NCBI GenBank assembly: GCA_020200195.1
Contig: JAIVJE010000051.1
Coordinates: 1-7,779, forward strand
Length of the DNA: 7,779 nucleotides
Direction of reading: 5' to 3'
Source: Acidobacteriota bacterium
GTDB lineage: Bacteria; Acidobacteriota; Vicinamibacteria; Vicinamibacterales; 2-12-FULL-66-21
Shown here one piece after another: positions 1 through 6,229 of the stretch (positions are counted from its first letter, which is position 1; every line of letters starts with the position of its first letter). The notes below the pieces were generated by a model. The model saw nothing but the letters and a program-made list of their open reading frames with translations. It ran no database searches and had not been told where the DNA came from. Both the position numbers and the translations under genes were made by a program.

Positions 1-1
1 C

Positions 2-1375
2 GGCTACGTGGCCGCCATCCGCGCCGCACAGCTCGGACTCAAGACCGCCGTGGTCGAGCGAGCGCCGGTGTTGGGCGGAACGTGCCTCAATTGGGGTTGT
101 ATCCCCACCAAGGCGCTCCTCGAGCATGCGCACGCACTGAAGATTGCGCGTGACTGGAAAGAGTGGGGGCTGACCTTGGGCGAAGCCGCGGTCGGGATCG
201 ACATGAACCAGGTCCAGGCGCGCAAGGACAAGATCGTGAAAGGGCTCACCGGCGGCATCGAGTTTCTGTTCAAGAAGCACAAGATCGACTGGATCAAAGG
301 CAGCGGTCGGCTAGCCGGAAAGGGCCAGGTCGAGATAACCGAAGGCGCGAAGGCTACGCTCAGCGCGACCAGGGAGATCGTGATCGCCACGGGGTCCCAG
401 CCGCGCAGCGTGCCGGGGATCACGATTGACCGCTCGCGCATCATCACCAGCGACGAAGCGGTGAACCTCAAGGAGATTCCGAAATCAATCGTCATCATGG
501 GAAGCGGCGCGGTGGGCGTCGAGTTCGCCTCCATCTTCCGCCGGTTTGGCAGCGACGTCACCCTCGTGGAGCTGCTGCCGCGTATCGTCCCCGTGGAGGA
601 CGAAGCGGTATCGGCGGAGCTCGAGAAATCGTTCCGGCGCCAGGGGATCAAGGTCATGACCGGCACGAAGGTGACGAGCGCGAAGGCCGGCGCGGCCGGT
701 GTGGATATGGAGGCGCAGACACCTGATGGAAAAACCGCGACGCTCAAGGCGGACTACCTGCTGGTGGCAACCGGTCGCGGGCCGGTGACGAACGGCCTTG
801 GCGCCGAAGAAGCTGCTCTTCGGATGGACCGCGAGTACATCCGCGTCGATGCGGATTTCCGCACGAGCGTTCCAGGGATCTCGGCGATTGGCGACGTGAT
901 TACGTTGGAGGCCCCCGGCCATCCACAGCTGGCGCATCTGTCGTCGGCCGAGGGTGTCGTGCTGGCAGAACGCATCGCGGGCCGAGAGACTGCGCGGATC
1001 AACTACGACCAGGTGCCCGGCTGCACTTATTGCGATCCGGAGATCGGCAGTGTAGGCCTGACCGAAAAGGAGGCGCAGGCGCGGGGTTACGACGTGCGAA
1101 TCGGTTCCTTCAAGTTTGGCGTCCTTGGCCGTGCCCGCATCGCCGGCGAGACCGAAGGCTTCGTCAAAATCGTCGCCGACAAGAAATACGACGAGATCCT
1201 CGGCGTCCACATGATTGGGCCGCGCGCCACCGAGCTCGTCGCCGAGGCCACGCTCGCGTTGCGACTGGAGTGCACGGTGGAGGAGCTTGTCCGCACCATC
1301 CACGCGCACCCGACCATGTCCGAGGCCGTCGGTGAAGCGGCACATGACGCGCACGGGGGGGCGATCCATGCGTAA
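2..1375 (+). CDS. lpdA: Dihydrolipoyl dehydrogenase (E3), 5' end missing
   Basis: FAD-dependent disulfide oxidoreductase that reoxidises the dihydrolipoyl arm of E2 and passes electrons to NAD+; cytosolic, acts as a homodimer. The reading frame is open at the left edge and enters at Gly-Tyr-Val-Ala-Ala, the end of the N-terminal FAD-binding Rossmann motif. About 15 residues are therefore missing and the GTG at 8 is not the start; 457 codons are visible. The redox-active disulfide motif GGTCLNWGCIPTK is at bases 74-112, with cysteines at 83-85 and 98-100. A second dinucleotide motif, MGSGAVGVEF, begins near 497 and binds NAD. The FAD-contacting AIGDV lies near 886-900. The C-terminal dimerisation domain ends with HAHPTMSE, giving the catalytic His (1307-1309) and Glu (1322-1324). 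All key residues are present. It is the first visible gene of the cluster, and its stop overlaps the E1 alpha start by 8 bases, which suggests translational coupling. Confidence 0.96.
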   Translation, partial: GYVAAIRAAQLGLKTAVVERAPVLGGTCLNWGCIPTKALLEHAHALKIARDWKEWGLTLGEAAVGIDMNQVQARKDKIVKGLTGGIEFLFKKHKIDWIKGSGRLAGKGQVEITEGAKATLSATREIVIATGSQPRSVPGITIDRSRIITSDEAVNLKEIPKSIVIMGSGAVGVEFASIFRRFGSDVTLVELLPRIVPVEDEAVSAELEKSFRRQGIKVMTGTKVTSAKAGAAGVDMEAQTPDGKTATLKADYLLVATGRGPVTNGLGAEEAALRMDREYIRVDADFRTSVPGISAIGDVITLEAPGHPQLAHLSSAEGVVLAERIAGRETARINYDQVPGCTYCDPEIGSVGLTEKEAQARGYDVRIGSFKFGVLGRARIAGETEGFVKIVADKKYDEILGVHMIGPRATELVAEATLALRLECTVEELVRTIHAHPTMSEAVGEAAHDAHGGAIHA

Positions 1376-2411
1376 TCCAGCTGTGAGCTGTCAGCGATCA
1401 GCTGTCAGCTATCAGTTAACGGCGGGTCTCGCGCGCGATGTCGAAGAGCGGCTGACGGTGTTGTTTCGTCAGAGTAAGGTCATCGGCGGTCTCTATCGCA
1501 GCATGGGCCAGGAGGGGGAGTCGGTGGCCACGGCTTACGCCCTCGAGCGGACCGACGCAATCCTGCCGCTCATCCGCAATATGGGCGCCCTGATGACGAT
1601 GGGCGTCCGGCCGCGGGAAATCTTTCTGCAGTACATGGCGAAGGCCCGGTCGAACTCACGCGGCCGAGACCTCAACATTCACATCGTCCATCTGCCGGTG
1701 GCCGGCGCCGCCGAGCCGGTCGTCGTCGGCCCGATCAGCATGCTCGGGGATTCGATTCCGGTTGCTGCGGGGATCGCCATGGGCGCTCGGATGCGCGGCC
1801 AGAACATGGTCGCGATGGCCTGGATCGGCGATGGGGCGACGAGCACTGGTGCTTTTCACGAAGGGTTGAATTTCGCCGCCGTCCAGAGAATCCCGCTGAT
1901 TGTGGTCGCGGAAGACAACAAGTTCGCGTACTCGACGCCGATCGCGAAGCAGATGAACATCGCGCGCATCGACGAGCGCGCCGCCGCGTACGGCATTCCC
2001 CACGAGATGGTCGACGGGAACGACATGCTGGCCGTCTACGATGTGACGAAGCGCCTGGTCGATCGCGCCCGGTTCGGGGGAGGCGCCGCGCTCATCGGCG
2101 TCGACACGATGCGCATGCAGGGGCACGCCCAGCACGACGACGCACGGTATGTGCCGAAAGCGCTCCTGGAAGAGTGGGCCAAGAAGGATCCCATCGCGCG
2201 TTTCCGAACACATCTGCTCGAGACAGGCGCCGCGACCGAGCAAGACATCGACGAGATCGATGCCATGACGAAGCGATTCGCATCGGATGAGGCGCAACTC
2301 GCCGAGGACGACGCGATGCCGGATCCGTCCACGGTGACGCGCGGTGTGTATGCGGGTGATGACTTTGCACAGCCGCAAGTGGAATTCGTCAAGTCGCCGT
2401 TCAGATCGTGA
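1368..2411 (+). CDS. 2-oxoacid dehydrogenase E1 component, alpha subunit
   Basis: Thiamine diphosphate (ThDP)-dependent E1 alpha subunit; with E1 beta it decarboxylates a 2-oxoacid and transfers the acyl group to lipoyl-E2. The ATG at 1368 gives 347 residues. GQEG is at 47-50. The ThDP/Mg motif runs from GDG (154-156) to Asn184 (AEDNKFAY), followed by the loop GHAQHDDARYVP (252-263). The GDGATSTGAFHEGLNFAAV block resembles branched-chain 2-oxoacid and acetoin/pyruvate alpha2beta2-type E1, so substrate is unresolved. The start overlaps the lpdA stop by 8 bases behind a run of G's (about 1355-1361); a much longer reading upstream to 1215 would lie inside lpdA and is unlikely. Residues 5-17 are encoded by a 7-base tandem repeat, and the N-terminal helix usual before LARDVEERL looks shortened or replaced. 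Substitutions near the cofactor (NIHIVHL; ED before Asn184) differ from the usual sequence, but the Mg-ligand positions Asp155 and Asn184 are kept. Confidence 0.92.
   Translation: MRNPAVSCQRSAVSYQLTAGLARDVEERLTVLFRQSKVIGGLYRSMGQEGESVATAYALERTDAILPLIRNMGALMTMGVRPREIFLQYMAKARSNSRGRDLNIHIVHLPVAGAAEPVVVGPISMLGDSIPVAAGIAMGARMRGQNMVAMAWIGDGATSTGAFHEGLNFAAVQRIPLIVVAEDNKFAYSTPIAKQMNIARIDERAAAYGIPHEMVDGNDMLAVYDVTKRLVDRARFGGGAALIGVDTMRMQGHAQHDDARYVPKALLEEWAKKDPIARFRTHLLETGAATEQDIDEIDAMTKRFASDEAQLAEDDAMPDPSTVTRGVYAGDDFAQPQVEFVKSPFRS
1379..1420. repeat. Degenerate heptanucleotide tandem repeat inside the start of E1 alpha
   Basis: Six consecutive 7-base units are visible: AGCTGTG, AGCTGTC, AGCGATC, AGCTGTC, AGCTATC and a decayed AGTTAAC (consensus AGCTRTC). 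The total of 42 bases is a multiple of three, so the downstream frame is kept and the tract is read as E1 alpha residues 5-17 (AVSCQRSAVSYQL). It begins four bases after the lpdA stop codon. Seven-base short tandemly repeated repetitive sequences are known from cyanobacteria and others; any relation here is inference. Confidence 0.8.
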
Positions 2412-2414
2412 GAG

Positions 2415-2552
2415 GTGCACGTGCCAGGCGCAGGGTGCAAGGTGCGGTGCTGTGCACGTGCTCCCGGGTGGTTTGTAGCTATGTCAGGCTATTTTCAGCT
2501 CCGTGCACTTGCACAGCACCGCACCCTGCACCCTTGCACCTGGCACCTGCAC
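2415..2552. repeat. Large imperfect inverted repeat filling the E1 alpha/E1 beta gap
   Basis: The left arm (2415-2461) and the reverse complement of the right arm (2505-2552) match at 43 of 48 aligned columns, with four mismatches and one gap. A perfect 16-base core is at 2441-2456 and 2510-2525. The loop is 43 bases. Both arms are themselves built from degenerate units of about 7 bases resembling GTGCAGG (for example GTGCCAG, GTGCAAG, GTGCGGT). In the transcript this would fold into a long, very stable hairpin between the two E1 subunit genes. There is no U-tract after the right arm, so it does not look like a standard intrinsic terminator. It could be a dispersed genomic repeat, a non-autonomous mobile unit, or an mRNA-stability or attenuation element. 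No coding sequence was recognised in the gap. Confidence 0.85.
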
Positions 2553-2579
2553 TCTTCATGATCGATTGTGGCTGAAACA

Positions 2580-3554
2580 ATGGCTGTCATCACATATCTC
2601 GAGGCCATTCGGCAGGCCCTTGGCGAGGAGATGGCGCGTGACGAGCGCGTGTTCATCCTTGGAGAGGACGTCGGCGCGTACGGCGGCGCCTTCAAGGCAA
2701 CCGAAGGCCTTCAGGAACGATTCGGGGAGGCACGGGTCGTCGACACGCCAATTTCGGAGACCGCGATTGTCGGATCGGCCATCGGGGCGTCGTACATGGG
2801 GATGCGCCCGGTGTGTGAGATCCAGTTCATCGATTTCATCGCATGCTGCTTCGACATGCTGACAAACTTCGCGGCCACCAGCCGATATCGGAACGGCGCC
2901 GGGGTGTCAATCGTGGTCCGCGGGCCTTGCGGAGGTGGCGTGGGCGGCGGCCCATTCCATTCCGTGAACCCCGAGGCGTTCTTCCTGAACACGCCCGGAC
3001 TCAAGATGGTGGAGCCGTCCACGGCGTACGATGCCAAAGGCCTCCTCAAAGCGGCCATTCGAGACGATGACCCTGTGTTGTACTTCGAGCACAAGTTCCT
3101 GTATCGCCGAATCAAGGACGAAGTGCCTGAGGAGGATTACGTCGTGCCGCTCGGGAAAGCGGCGATCCGCCGAGAAGGTTCCGATTTGTCCATCATTACG
3201 TTTGGCGCGATGACGCACACGGCGATGGACGCTGCGGCGACCCTCTCTGACGCCGGGGTTGAGGCAGAAGTGCTGGATTTGCGCAGCCTTGCGCCGCTCG
3301 ATCGCGAGGCGATTCTGACGACGGTGTCGAAAACGAGCCGGGCACTGGTGCTGTACGAAGCGACCCGGACCGGAGGCATTGGCGGTGAGCTCGCGGCGAT
3401 CCTTGCCGAGGACGCTTTCGAGTACTTGGATGCCCCGGTTATGCGGGTAGCTTCGGTGGATACACCGGTGCCGTATTCTCCGCCGCTCGAAGCGGCATTC
3501 CTGCCGAACGCCGACAAGGTCGTCGCCGCGGCCCAGAAGCTGGTCGAGTACTGA
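2580..3554 (+). CDS. 2-oxoacid dehydrogenase E1 component, beta subunit
   Basis: Beta subunit of the alpha2beta2 ThDP-dependent E1; it contributes half of the active site and contacts E2. From the ATG at 2580 it is 324 residues beginning MAVITYLEAIRQAL, which matches the usual family start. A GTG at 2568 would add four residues (328) and cannot be excluded; neither start has a clear Shine-Dalgarno, and the frame is closed by a stop at 2559. Counted from the GTG, visible hallmarks are LGEDVGAYGG (31-40), PISET (61-65) with the conserved Glu64 that activates ThDP, RGPCGGGVGGGPFHS (118-132) with conserved His131, FEHKFLYR, and the C-terminal transketolase domain ending DTPVPYSPPLEAAFLPN. The FEHK-LYR block and overall pattern are shared by pyruvate and branched-chain enzymes. 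The gene follows E1 alpha after a 168-base gap occupied by the inverted repeat, and precedes E2 by 23 bases. Confidence 0.94.
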   Translation: MAVITYLEAIRQALGEEMARDERVFILGEDVGAYGGAFKATEGLQERFGEARVVDTPISETAIVGSAIGASYMGMRPVCEIQFIDFIACCFDMLTNFAATSRYRNGAGVSIVVRGPCGGGVGGGPFHSVNPEAFFLNTPGLKMVEPSTAYDAKGLLKAAIRDDDPVLYFEHKFLYRRIKDEVPEEDYVVPLGKAAIRREGSDLSIITFGAMTHTAMDAAATLSDAGVEAEVLDLRSLAPLDREAILTTVSKTSRALVLYEATRTGGIGGELAAILAEDAFEYLDAPVMRVASVDTPVPYSPPLEAAFLPNADKVVAAAQKLVEY

Positions 3555-3577
3555 CCCCGTGCACGGATGAGGAATGA

Positions 3578-4870
3578 ATGGCCACTAACGTTGTGATGCC
3601 CCAGATGGGAGAGTCGATCGCCGAGGGCACGATTGTCCGGTGGATCAAAAAAGTCGGTGATGCCGTAGACCGGGATGAGCCGCTGTTCGAGATCTCGACA
3701 GACAAAGTCGACGCGGAGATACCGTCACCGGCAGCCGGCGTGCTCTCAGACATAAAGGTGAAAGAAGGCGAGACGGTCCCGGTCAACAGCGTGGTAGCCA
3801 TCATCGGCGCCGCGGGAGAAAAGGTAGAGCCGGACGGTTCGAGCGCACCGGCTGCTGAGGCGCCTCCTGCGGAGATCCCGACGGAGCTGCCGGAGGCCGC
3901 AGTCGGCCAGCCCGAAATCACGCCGCCACAACGCGGCGGCCGCGCGCGACAGACCGAAGAAGCTGTCTCCAAAGAGGAGTTGCGGCGACAGAAATCATCG
4001 CCGCTGGTGCGGCGGATCGCCAAGGAACACAACGTCGACATCCGCGAGATCCAAGGGTCCGGCCTGAGCGGCCGGGTGACCAAACAGGACATCCTCGGAT
4101 ACCTCGAATCCGGTGCCGCGGCGCCGGCCCCGGGATACCCCGCAGCCCGTCCGGCAGCAGGTCCTGCATTCCGGCCAGGCGAGAACGTTCAGATAGTGCC
4201 GATGAGCGTGATGCGCAAGAAGATCGCCGAGCACATGGTGCTCAGCGCCCGTACTTCGCCGCACGTGTATTCCGTCTATGAAGTGAACTTCGGCCGGGTC
4301 AGCGAACTGCGTGACAAAAAGAAAGCTCAGTACGAATCCGCCGGCGCGAAGCTGACATTCACCGCAATGATCGCGAAAGTCATCGTCGACGCGATTCGGG
4401 CCTTTCCGGTCGTTAATGCCTCCATCGACGGCGAGAACATCGTCTACAAGAAGGACATCAATCTGGGGATTGCCGTCGCGCTCGACAACGGGTTGATTGT
4501 CCCGGTGATTCGAAACGCAGACGAGAAAAACCTGCTGGGGCTCAGCCGTGCGATCAACGATCTGAGTAACCGCGCCCGCTCGAAGAAGCTGAGCCCGGAC
4601 GAGGTGCAGAACGGCACTTTCACGATCACGAACCCGGGCATCTTCGGAGCGCTCTATGGTCTGCCCTTGATCAACCAGCCCCAGGTGGCCATCCTCGGCG
4701 TCGGTGGAATCGAAAAGCGCGCGGTGGTCCTGGGTGACGCGATTGCGATCCGCCCGGTCTGCCACCTGACGCTCGGATACGACCATCGTCTGGTTGACGG
4801 TGCCGATGCGGGCCGGTTTCTCTCCTTCGTGAAAGAACGCCTCGAAAACTTCGAGGAAGGCTGGATGTAA
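3578..4870 (+). CDS. 2-oxoacid dehydrogenase E2: dihydrolipoamide acyltransferase
   Basis: Core of the complex; accepts the acyl group from E1 on its lipoyl arm and transfers it to CoA. Its 430 residues show the full family order. One lipoyl domain (about 2-77) has the lipoyl-lysine at Lys43 in STDKVDAE. An Ala/Pro/Glu-rich linker covers about 84-130. The peripheral subunit-binding domain (about 140-177, SSPLVRRIAKEH to GRVTKQDILGYL) docks E1/E3. A second Ala/Pro linker is followed by the acyltransferase domain (about 195-430) with catalytic His403 and Asp407 in DHRLVDG. The block TNPGIFGALYGLPLINQPQ is typical of acyltransferases of this type. A GAGGA at 3569-3573 precedes the ATG at 3578; a competing ATG at 3574 opens only a four-codon frame. 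The acyl specificity (acetyl, branched-chain or succinyl) is not decidable by eye. The stop TAA is immediately followed by lipB in the same frame. Confidence 0.96.
   Translation: MATNVVMPQMGESIAEGTIVRWIKKVGDAVDRDEPLFEISTDKVDAEIPSPAAGVLSDIKVKEGETVPVNSVVAIIGAAGEKVEPDGSSAPAAEAPPAEIPTELPEAAVGQPEITPPQRGGRARQTEEAVSKEELRRQKSSPLVRRIAKEHNVDIREIQGSGLSGRVTKQDILGYLESGAAAPAPGYPAARPAAGPAFRPGENVQIVPMSVMRKKIAEHMVLSARTSPHVYSVYEVNFGRVSELRDKKKAQYESAGAKLTFTAMIAKVIVDAIRAFPVVNASIDGENIVYKKDINLGIAVALDNGLIVPVIRNADEKNLLGLSRAINDLSNRARSKKLSPDEVQNGTFTITNPGIFGALYGLPLINQPQVAILGVGGIEKRAVVLGDAIAIRPVCHLTLGYDHRLVDGADAGRFLSFVKERLENFEEGWM
4853..4860 (+). promoter_or_regulatory. Ribosome binding site supporting the lipB TTG start
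   Basis: GAGGAAGG lies in the last E2 codons, ten bases before TTG at 4871. It supports initiation at this non-AUG codon and probable translational coupling to E2. Confidence 0.5.
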
Positions 4871-5542
4871 TTGCGCGAGGTCGAGATCCGCCGGCTGGGT
4901 CTCGTGGCTTACGCAGAGGGGCTCGCGATCCAGCAGCGGCTCGTCGAGGATCGCAAGTCCGGCCGAGTACCGGATCAGCTGCTGTTGCTGCAGCACCCTC
5001 CTGTCATCACGTTGGGCGTCAAGGCGCGCAGCGATCGGGCAAATTTACTCGCGACCGCCGACACGCTGGCTGCCGAGGGTATCGAACTCTTCGAAACCGG
5101 TCGCGGCGGCGACATCACATATCACGGCCCAGGACAACTCGTCGGATATCCCATCCTCGATCTCAAACCGGACCGATGTGATGTGCACCGGTATGTCCGT
5201 GACCTCGAGGAGGTAATGATCCGCGTCGCGGCGTCATTCGGGGTGAAAGCCACCCGGGTGCCGGGGTTGACCGGGGTGTGGGTGGGGAACGACAAGCTCG
5301 CCGCGATTGGCGTGCGCATCGCTCGTTGGATTACGAGTCACGGTTTCGCGTTCAACGTCGGCACCGACTTGCGGCACTTCTCCCTAATCGTTCCGTGCGG
5401 TCTGGCCGGCAGGGGGGTAACGTCGCTCGACAAACTGACGGGTCGCGAGGTGCCGATTCAAGAGGTAGAAACCGTTACGGCTCAATCATTTGCGGATGTA
5501 TTCGAGCGGATGCCGCTCGGCGCATCCGCGGCGATGGAATAG
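4871..5542 (+). CDS. lipB: Lipoyl(octanoyl) transferase LipB
   Basis: Transfers the octanoyl group from octanoyl-ACP to the lipoyl-lysine of E2-type proteins, the first step of de novo lipoylation; LipA then inserts the sulfurs. The 223 residues match the family length. Visible motifs are LLLLQHPPVITLG (37-49), GRGGDITYHGPGQLVGYPI (78-96), the active-site Lys142 in DKLAAIGVR, SHGFAFNV (156-163) and the catalytic Cys176 in LIVPCGLAGRGVTS. The start is TTG at 4871, directly after the E2 stop and in the same frame. The N-terminal REVEIRRLGLVAY matches the usual beginning of LipB, and the next in-frame start (GTG at 4904) would delete conserved residues. Its position beside E2 fits a dedicated role in modifying E2 Lys43. 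No lipA is in the window. Confidence 0.96.
   Translation: MREVEIRRLGLVAYAEGLAIQQRLVEDRKSGRVPDQLLLLQHPPVITLGVKARSDRANLLATADTLAAEGIELFETGRGGDITYHGPGQLVGYPILDLKPDRCDVHRYVRDLEEVMIRVAASFGVKATRVPGLTGVWVGNDKLAAIGVRIARWITSHGFAFNVGTDLRHFSLIVPCGLAGRGVTSLDKLTGREVPIQEVETVTAQSFADVFERMPLGASAAME
5506..5529 (+). terminator. GC-rich stem-loop at the lipB 3' end
   Basis: A perfect 8-base stem, GCGGATGC at 5506-5513 and GCATCCGC at 5522-5529, encloses an 8-base loop. It lies in the last lipB codons. No U-tract follows, so it is at most a weak terminator or attenuator between lipB and the sigma-factor gene; a chance inverted repeat in coding DNA is also possible. Confidence 0.25.
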
Positions 5543-5572
5543 CGTCGGGCCATGGGGTGTTCTGTCCCTTAT

Positions 5573-5577
5573 GGAGG
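5573..5577 (+). promoter_or_regulatory. Shine-Dalgarno deciding the sigma-factor start
   Basis: GGAGG, eight bases before ATG 5586. It lies within the alternative start ATG 5571 (ATGGAGG), which makes 5586 the better start for the sigma factor. Confidence 0.7.
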
Positions 5578-5585
5578 CCCCGAAC

Positions 5586-6209
5586 ATGCGCCGGCCAGAG
5601 GTCGAACGCGAGCTCATCGGGCGGATGCAGGCGGGGGACAGCTCGGCCGTTGTCGATCTGGAGTCGACCTACGGGCCCCGAATCCACCAGCTTGCATTCC
5701 GCTACGTCAAGAACTGGGAGGACGCCGAAGAGGTGACCCAGGACGTCTTGATGAAGGTATACCGGAAGATCGACGCGTTTCGCGGAGATGCGGCACTCTC
5801 GTCCTGGATTTATCGGATTACATTCAATACGGCGATGTCCCGCCTCCGTGGCGGTCGCGCGGGTAAGGCTGCCGAGATTTCGCCGCGGCAGGACTCGGCA
5901 TATGCAGAGTCTGCTGATCGCACGCCCCAGGAACCGGCTGACTGGTCATCGCTCGCCGACGATCAGGTGCTCCGCGGCGAGATGCGTGCGAGGCTCATCA
6001 AAGCGCTCACGCATCTGCCCGCCGTGTACCGGATTCCGGTCGTGTTGCGCGATATCCAGGGGCTCTCGACGGAGGAGGCCAGCGCGGTGCTCCGGGTCAA
6101 GCCTCAGACGCTGAAGTCGCGCCTCCATCGCGGCCGCCTTATCCTGCGGCAGCACCTGGGCGATTTCGCAGGCGGCATTGCCCTCCATCCCCGCGAGTCG
6201 ACGCACTAG
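5586..6209 (+). CDS. ECF-type (group IV) RNA polymerase sigma factor
   Basis: Sigma-70 family protein of 207 residues that would direct RNA polymerase to an alternative promoter set. Region 2 covers about residues 24-88: LAFRYVKNWEDAEEVTQDV is the classic sigma2 block, and SSWIYRITFNTAMSRLR holds the -10 recognition helix. A variable polar linker at about 91-128 joins it to region 4 (about 133-190). There, LPAVYRIPVVLRDIQGLS and the helix-turn-helix ending VKPQTLKSRLHRGRLILRQ recognise the -35. No region 3 is present, as expected for ECF factors. The ATG at 5586 is chosen for its GGAGG; starts at 5571 or 5490 are possible but lack such a site. It lies 43 bases after lipB and could be cotranscribed. 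No anti-sigma (zinc-finger or membrane-spanning) gene follows; the next gene is on the opposite strand 13 bases after the stop. Its target regulon cannot be told. Confidence 0.93.
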   Translation: MRRPEVERELIGRMQAGDSSAVVDLESTYGPRIHQLAFRYVKNWEDAEEVTQDVLMKVYRKIDAFRGDAALSSWIYRITFNTAMSRLRGGRAGKAAEISPRQDSAYAESADRTPQEPADWSSLADDQVLRGEMRARLIKALTHLPAVYRIPVVLRDIQGLSTEEASAVLRVKPQTLKSRLHRGRLILRQHLGDFAGGIALHPRESTH

Positions 6210-6229
6210 CTAATCGGTCGCATCACTCG
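6194..6229. terminator. Possible bulged hairpin between convergent gene ends
   Basis: CGAGTCGAC (6194-6202) can pair with GTCG (6217-6220) plus ACTCG (6225-6229), with a 4-base bulge and a 14-base loop that covers the 13-base gap between the two stop codons. The plus strand continues TCTTTCCCC. It is the only hairpin I see that could end either transcript; the support is weak. Confidence 0.2.

Noticed and set aside
1215..1367. Longer E1 alpha starting upstream within lpdA
   Set aside because: It would overlap about 160 bases of conserved lpdA coding sequence, and the added residues are a Ser/Pro/Arg-rich shadow.
485..1369. 294-codon minus-strand open frame opposite lpdA
   Set aside because: Antisense shadow of a confidently identified gene, with no recognisable domain or ribosome binding site.
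1656..2420. 254-codon minus-strand open frame opposite E1 alpha
   Set aside because: Antisense shadow rich in Arg, His and Asp, and its start lies in the inverted repeat; no family features.
2473..2495. Promoter for E1 beta in the loop of the inverted repeat (TTGTAG / TATTTT)
   Set aside because: Spacing between the boxes is only 11 bases, far from the usual 17.
2415..2552. CRISPR array or small-RNA gene in the E1 alpha/E1 beta gap
   Set aside because: There is a single inverted pair rather than regularly spaced direct repeats with unique spacers, and no promoter plus terminator arrangement.
3995..4996. 333-codon minus-strand open frame opposite E2 and lipB
   Set aside because: It is antisense to a fully motif-matched E2. 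The translation is rich in Arg/His/Asp without any family motif, typical of antisense frames in GC-rich genes.
5536..5566. ECF-type autoregulatory promoter (GGAA...GTC) before the sigma gene
   Set aside because: GGAAT and the GTC at 5564 are 23 bases apart, not the usual 16-17; no convincing pair was found.
5490..5585. Longer sigma-factor start overlapping lipB
   Set aside because: Added residues do not resemble the family, and GGAGG at 5573-5577 is ideally placed for ATG 5586.
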